This document shows positions 58,856 to 64,000 of a DNA stretch of 64,000 nucleotides, piece by piece. The stretch is from positions 1,188,181 to 1,252,180 of the forward strand of contig CALYLW010000120.1 of NCBI GenBank assembly GCA_944989445.1. Direction: 5' to 3'. The stretch comes from Ampullaceana balthica (Eukaryota > Mollusca > Gastropoda > Lymnaeidae). Both the position numbers and the translations under genes were made by a program. A model generated the notes under the pieces. The model did not search any database and was not told the origin of the DNA. It was given only the letters and a program-made list of their open reading frames with translations. The number at the start of each line of letters is the position of its first letter. The stretch's first letter is position 1.

Positions 58856-61290
58856 TGTTTGTGTATTTTGTATTTTAACTATATTGACATACTATAGAAA
58901 ATTAAAATCATAATGTCGAGTCCTTGTGGCTGGGGGTTCGAGAGCAATTTTATATTTAAAAAAATTCTGCATTCGTTTTTAATGGATTTACAGATCTTGA
59001 CAAAACTTGGCACATACCTTCTTCAAATTATCCTAATAAAACAAAAATGCCGTAATGCAGTAATTACAAAATATACAGTAATACCTGGGTACTTGATTCC
59101 ACCAAGAATCGGATCCCCTTGTGAAACATGATCATATTGGTGACGGCACTGCATTGTAATTATGGATTGTGCTTGGCAAGAGAGCTAAACAAGTAACAAA
59201 ATGTTTACACAAATAATCTCAATGTACTTTTTAATGGGAATATTTTTAAAGTGAGTTTCTAGAATCTTCCCCAAATTTTTGTTCTATGAAATTTAAAAAT
59301 TAAATTAAAGTCCTATGGACATATTCTGTGTTTTTAGTTGCATAGATTTCTGTATCCAACATTTTGCAATGTCTTATGTACCCTACCCACACCTTTCGCT
59401 ACGCCTCTGGGGAAAAACGGACAACGTATTATACAAGGATATATTTTAACAATCATAATTGATATATTCTCACTCTTTCTACAAAGGTTTATTCGTAATA
59501 AAATTTTATTTCAAGGTAGTACTTTTCAGCTTTAAAGCGCGGGAATTTTTCTAGTACACATGAATATATCACTGTTCCTTCAATTCAGTGATCATCTTAC
59601 ACAATACTAACGCTGTACTTTGATAAATTATACATTTAGGAAAGTGCAATGACAACCAAGTTGCAGACGACGTCGAATACCAAACCTCACTGAATTATTG
59701 TTGTGTGGCTCATGTAGGAGTGGTGACATACGAGAACCTCAGATCAGGTTCACTCTCGCTGGGCCCCTTATGTATATCGTTTCTGGCAAACGTTTAAAAA
59801 AGTCTCATATAATGGAATCTCGAATGCCTCTGGGGACCAAAATAACCCGGCTTGATGTCGGTCTATTGTGTTGGCAGACGTGAGAAAATTGATGGCTTGT
59901 TTCCTTTCTTATATAATACTCGACTCAATGAACTTGGGGCAAAGTTGGTCTCTGGGCTTACTACCGTTAGCCTCGAGAAGCTTTATCAATATAAACTGGG
60001 AAACTGTTGTGACTAGCGTTAAAAATGAATTTTATTGTTGCTGTAATGGATAATAACATGCAAGAGTACGTTTGTGAATGATGCTTTGAATTCTTGCTTT
60101 AAAATATGTGGACTATAGTTAACAGAGTCAGGTTATTATGACTGAAACTAAAGTTTGTGAAACCGAGATAAATACTCAATTTGTTTTTATATTAATTAAA
60201 AACCTTTATTGCGTGATATGTTAAAAATATCATTGTGCCATCATCAATGCTGTTTTATGGAAAACTGTCAGTGTACATTAAATAGTTTCCGTTGTTGAAT
60301 CACTCGTATGTTTATTTTTCGCTTTTGTTTCCAAACTAGCACCAAGAAAATAAAGAACTGTAAAATTATTCATTTTTAAATAAATATATCAATTTTATTT
60401 ATTTATTCTGTTGCCCCTATAATTAGTTCCCATTAAATAACTCTATTAACCCATTTTCTTTGCCAAATTGTAAACATTTAAATTTAACCTTATTATTTTA
60501 AAAATAAATGTGCGTATATCAAAATACATCTTCATTCAGATCATTTCTAAAAAAGAGTAAAACATAAACAAAACTGAGTACAATCCCAGCGGGTGGTAAA
60601 GCGATCCTTTAGAAATGAACGCGTGTTTGAATTGTGATAGAGCTAATTGATAAAAATAGGAAAGTATCTGGATATCGAATACACTGGTATCAACATATCC
60701 CACGCCCCATGTTGTATCTGTGTCACACAATCATTAATCGTCCATTTCAAAAGATATGACCAAGACAAATGTTGGAGTTGAATGTCTGCGGCTCCACACA
60801 ATGCTATCTCAAACCCAAGTTTTAGAACGGGTTGTTTTCTTGTATAGTCGGTAATAAAGGCACAATAAATGTCCGAGCCCCTGCCGAGAGAGTAATATAA
60901 CACTGACTTTCGTCCTCGGATTAGTGGCACAACAGTCAGAAATATTTTGGAAAACTACTTCACGAGGAGAACATAAAATTGATGTTTAGATTATTCTGTA
61001 TAGTATATGCCGTTGGTAAAAAAAAAGATTATTTACATTTAAATGGCGTAATGGATTTTTAAAGAATTCTCCATCCAGCGGCGAAATAAGTTTTGCTTAC
61101 AGTGATACGATTTTAAAATCAAAGCTCCACTATGTTGCAGTCAGATATAGTTTGTTACATGGTTACATCTAAAAAGTTGCGGAAAGTCGTAACTGTTATA
61201 TCTCTTATACATTTATAGCTCATTTAACCTCAAAGATAGATTACCACCTGTAAATCTTGGCTTAAATCTTTAATAAATTTTTATTTTCAG
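58856..61290. other. Intron 1, right part, nothing recognised
   Basis: AT-rich intronic DNA ending in TTTTTATTTTCAG, the acceptor of exon 2. It holds short open frames (58913-59131, 59338-59535, 59698-59883, 59868-60053, two on the minus strand) without recognisable content, and a relic hAT-type end at 59398-59409. Confidence 0.5.
59398..59409. mobile_element. Relic hAT-type terminus
   Basis: GCTACGCCTCTG matches the reverse complement of the CAGAGGCGTA end of the 50098 element. No partner end was found. It is short enough that chance cannot be dismissed. Confidence 0.3.
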
Positions 61291-61342
61291 CTCTGTGTAT
61301 TCAATGTATCAGGACCCACAAGTTGCAGGGGATAAAATTGAG
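61291..61342 (+). CDS. Coiled-coil protein of unknown family, exon 2 of 3
   Basis: A 52-base exon bounded by a TTATTTTCAG acceptor and a GTAAGA donor. It supplies the last base of codon 92 and 17 whole codons (SVYSMYQDPQVAGDKIE), ending in phase 0. 275 plus 52 bases make exactly 109 codons, so exon 3 begins on a codon boundary. The phase fit on both sides and the good splice signals are the evidence; no protein domain can be read in so short an exon. Confidence 0.7.
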
Positions 61343-62022
61343 GTAAGATATTTTCAGTACGTGTGAGTGACTATATAATATATCTAGATCAAATATCATT
61401 TTTTTTCATTGTCCCATCGATAAAAATCATAATTGAAATCTAACTAAACTGTTTGTAAGATATTTTTAAATTAATATTAATATACCTTTTAATTTGAAGA
61501 ATAAACAAATACAATGTTTTTCTTTTCGTTTTGCTACAAACAACATTATTCTATACGAGCAACAAAGCCCGTCCAAGGACGTTCCGCCACCGAACGGTGG
61601 CATGTTGTAACGCCCCTCCAACAGCCGTCTCGACGAGGCATTACATGTGCATCGCGTCAAAGATACTATTCATTATAGTTAAAATAAATAACTCGTAAAA
61701 ACAGCTTTTTGCTTAAATCCCAAAGCGCATAACTCAAAATAAAGTCTTGGAAGAAATACTGCACCAAAAATAACTCGTTTTGAACGTCTGCGTAAATGGT
61801 ATAAACGTGTTCAATATGACTGACTGTAGGAGTCATATGTGTTTGAGGGACCAATCGCTATAGATGACGGGACTGAACGGACAGAAACTTGCCTTTTATT
61901 ATATAGGATACTAAATGAAATGTAAAATTATCTTTATACTTGCTATTATCCACATGGGCAAGAACATATGAAATAATATGGTAACTTTTGAAGACTGAAA
62001 ATGTGTTGATCTATTCCCACAG
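61343..62022 (+). other. Intron 2 of the coiled-coil gene
   Basis: 680 bases from the GTAAGATA donor to the CTATTCCCACAG acceptor. Around 61769-61796 the minus strand carries ACGTTCAAAACGAGTTATTT followed by TTGGTGC, similar to the core of the repeats at 43738 and 44062, so a relative of that family seems to be inserted here in the opposite orientation. The ACGGACAGA...TATATAGG text near 61880-61910 resembles the tail of those repeats but on the + strand. No gene is supported. Confidence 0.55.
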
Positions 62023-63768
62023 ATGCGGCTAATGGTTTTGGACGAAAGTGAAAGAAGTCAAGTTATGCACAAATTGGTGACCGCCTTTCAACAAAAAGTC
62101 CTGCAATGCTTCGACCTCTACAAAGCGGAAGTGACGTTAAGGTCCTTAAAGATCATCACATCCCTGTCGGCACTAAAGCCCAAATTGAAAGCCAGGAGAT
62201 ACAACTCGGGTGACAAAGATGGTGACTCGAAGGCTCTGGCTGACCCGTTCGCTGACCTCGACGTAGAGGAGGCACTGAAAAGAGAGCTGCCCAGATTCAC
62301 CATGTCCAGACTTCGAGGGACAGTCCAACAACTCTTACGGCGAGCGTCGCTCCGGCAAGATGGGAGCCTGTACTTTGCGGGCATTTCAGAAGTGAGCACG
62401 GCTGCCCAAAGCGTTCAGCATTTTATATGGTTCTTTGAATTCATGGATTACCTCCAGGAACTGTTTTCTAATTTCGAGGAGAAGATTTTCATACCCCTGT
62501 TTAAATACTTCCACGACTACGACTCATCCACCAGCAGTCATAGATCCAACACGATGTCGTCAGCATTCTCTAAGCTCAGTCAGTTTTCTGGCAGCGACAA
62601 CCAAGGCAATGAAGGAGATCAGGAACCAGATGAGGAGGGGGACAGTCTGGCTGAGATGCGAAGGATGAGGGCCCAGGCCAGGGCATCACTCTTGCAGCTA
62701 AGCAAGGAGTACAGAGACATCAAATCAATTTACGACACCACAGAGATAGATAAAGTTGCTCAGAGACTGTCTTTCGTCAAGGAGCAACTCGACTACCTCC
62801 TGGAGGAGGAGGACGAGGTGGATCCAGACTTATACAGTGAAGAGAGCAGGAAGATGGTAGCGCATCTCGACATGGATTTCGGCACCGAGAACCTAATCCG
62901 GTTGGTTCCTGATATTTTGGTAAAGTTAAAGAAAGCCGCTTGGTTGGCCAGGAGGTGGTTAGAACTCGATGACAAAAGGACAAAAGACGTTAGTGCCAAG
63001 TTGGAGAAGTTGGCTGACATTGAGGAGAAATTGGTGAAAAGGTTGGATGTGCTACAGGAAGACATCACCAAAGGCGAGAAACGGTTAGAGAAAGAGACAA
63101 ATGAACTCAACCGGTTGATGGAAAAAGAAAACCGGTCCGATGCTTTGACTTTTAAAACTTACAACCTCGATGTCCACATAGAAAAATTGCAAAAGAAGTT
63201 GGAGAAGTTAAATAGAGAAAGAGACACGTTCGCTGCTCAATTGGCGGACATCGTCAAATCCAAAGATTTGAAGGAGTTTCATAAATTAAAGTTTAGATTT
63301 GAATCCAACAAATTGCAACGCTTTGTAACAGAAAGAAAGCTGTCCACTTTAAACTACCAGAAAAATCTCTTAGCAGACGATCTCAATGTTGAGCTGTTCG
63401 TGAGACCCAGCGTGATCCACAGCAGCAACAAACTTCAGGAAGACTGCGAACAGCTTGAGAAAAAACTGCGCGAACAGCGAGAAGAGTTCCTCAGCATCAA
63501 ACGCGCCCTTCTGCCTATTCAAGAAGACAAAGCCATGCTGATGAATAAACTAAGCAGACAGCGTCAGGGTCAACCCGCGTGGAGCGCATCAGCACAGAAC
63601 GGGTTCAGTCACATGGTGCTACAGCCTGGCCACGCGCTTTACATCAGGAGTCTTCCCGGCGGTGACGTCACCAGGAACCGGCAGTCGTTCGCCTCCAGGC
63701 CCCTACTCAGACGTATGTCTGTGTCCAACAGTCGGGCACTGAGGCCAGTCAGCCCACCGTCGTGGTGA
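62023..63768 (+). CDS. Coiled-coil protein of unknown family, exon 3 of 3 (main coding exon)
   Basis: This exon encodes residues 110-690 of the predicted 690-aa protein and contains the stop. Residues of the full protein: 110-165 helical and basic; 180-275 a helical region with ALKRELPRFTMSRLRGTVQQ and an aromatic stretch (FIWFFEFMDYLQELF); 276-315 a Ser/Asp/Glu-rich, probably disordered linker (SDNQGNEGDQEPDEEGD); about 317-372 and 410-620 strongly charged heptad-like helices, predicted coiled coils (for example KLEKLADIEEKLVKRLDVLQ and EKLQKKLEKLNRERD); 628-690 a basic, Ser/Arg/Pro-rich tail ending SPPSW. No signal peptide, membrane span or enzyme motif is seen, so it is probably an intracellular structural or scaffold protein, but the family is not recognised. 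GC content and codon regularity are clearly higher than in the flanking DNA, as expected of real coding sequence. Confidence 0.88.
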   Translation: MRLMVLDESERSQVMHKLVTAFQQKVLQCFDLYKAEVTLRSLKIITSLSALKPKLKARRYNSGDKDGDSKALADPFADLDVEEALKRELPRFTMSRLRGTVQQLLRRASLRQDGSLYFAGISEVSTAAQSVQHFIWFFEFMDYLQELFSNFEEKIFIPLFKYFHDYDSSTSSHRSNTMSSAFSKLSQFSGSDNQGNEGDQEPDEEGDSLAEMRRMRAQARASLLQLSKEYRDIKSIYDTTEIDKVAQRLSFVKEQLDYLLEEEDEVDPDLYSEESRKMVAHLDMDFGTENLIRLVPDILVKLKKAAWLARRWLELDDKRTKDVSAKLEKLADIEEKLVKRLDVLQEDITKGEKRLEKETNELNRLMEKENRSDALTFKTYNLDVHIEKLQKKLEKLNRERDTFAAQLADIVKSKDLKEFHKLKFRFESNKLQRFVTERKLSTLNYQKNLLADDLNVELFVRPSVIHSSNKLQEDCEQLEKKLREQREEFLSIKRALLPIQEDKAMLMNKLSRQRQGQPAWSASAQNGFSHMVLQPGHALYIRSLPGGDVTRNRQSFASRPLLRRMSVSNSRALRPVSPPSW

Positions 63769-63880
63769 ACCCGTGTTACTGTGTACAACTGATGTAACGC
63801 ACATAAACTTAATATAATCGTACGAATGACGTTGTACAATATACATAAACATACAAACACATGGCCTTAAATTGTAGTGT

Positions 63881-63886
63881 AATAAA
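63881..63886 (+). terminator. Poly(A) signal of the coiled-coil gene
   Basis: AATAAA lies 112 bases after the stop at 63766-63768, followed by a T-rich stretch (TGTTTGCTTATTTAT). It is the first canonical signal after the gene. Confidence 0.6.
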
Positions 63887-64000
63887 TGTTTGCTTATTTA
63901 TAATTTATTCAAGTCTTTTGAAAAAGCATGTATTTTGTTTCGTGATATAACTCTTCTATGAAAAGAAAAAAGTTATATCGATATTCAACTTATAACAAAA
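63887..64000. other. Window end, nothing recognised
   Basis: AT-rich DNA downstream of the coiled-coil gene; no feature is supported. Confidence 0.4.

Noticed and set aside
58913..58950. tRNA-like or SINE promoter box (GGGGTTCGAGAGC)
   Set aside because: Only a T-loop-like word is present; no A box or cloverleaf could be assembled.
61466..61660. Minus-strand 64-codon frame in intron 2
   Set aside because: No domain, and it lies in an intron bounded by good splice sites; the region appears repeat-derived.

Overview
The window is nuclear DNA from an animal, most likely an invertebrate and plausibly a mollusc. It has spliced genes with GT..AG introns and poly(A) signals, AT-rich non-coding DNA, and an invertebrate-style mix of transposons: hAT, pogo/Tigger-like, a PIF/Harbinger-like MITE, a Penelope-like element, a CR1/jockey-type LINE and a solo LTR. 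The mollusc placement is a guess from general character, not from a diagnostic gene. Nothing looks bacterial, viral or organellar.

Layout. Positions 1-3710 hold an 831-bp hAT-type element with a perfect 8-bp target-site duplication (270-1100) and a 44-bp minisatellite of about 25 copies (1575-2669). Positions 3711-39665, more than half the window, are one satellite array of a 38-bp monomer: about 943 copies in the sequenced part, broken near the right edge by a 100-N gap (39555-39654). Every consensus monomer carries AATAAA on the + strand. Two common variable sites and rarer marker substitutions reveal higher-order structure: markers recur about every 34-38 monomers, and a block of about 7 kb recurs 11.4 kb further along. 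Positions 39666-42500 are AT-rich DNA with a truncated pogo-like element.

Genes. A single-exon globin (42657-43154, 165 aa) lies about 3 kb right of the satellite. From 47651 to 63768 lies a three-exon gene for a predicted 690-aa coiled-coil protein of no family I recognise; its exons join in phase and the long last exon ends just before an AATAAA. Its first intron (13.4 kb) is full of transposons: a 419-bp MITE, a four-level nest (hAT containing a pogo-like element with ~320-bp inverted arms, containing a related half element, containing a solo LTR), a long CT microsatellite, a 36-bp minisatellite, and a degenerate Penelope-like element cut by two later insertions, one of them a 5'-truncated LINE with an intact reverse-transcriptase reading frame.

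The two host genes show no evident functional link. The most notable material is the satellite's size and higher-order organisation, its repeated poly(A) signal, the intronless globin, and the nested insertions whose order can be read from target-site duplications and restored reading frames. Function and family calls rest on motifs seen by eye; no database search was possible.
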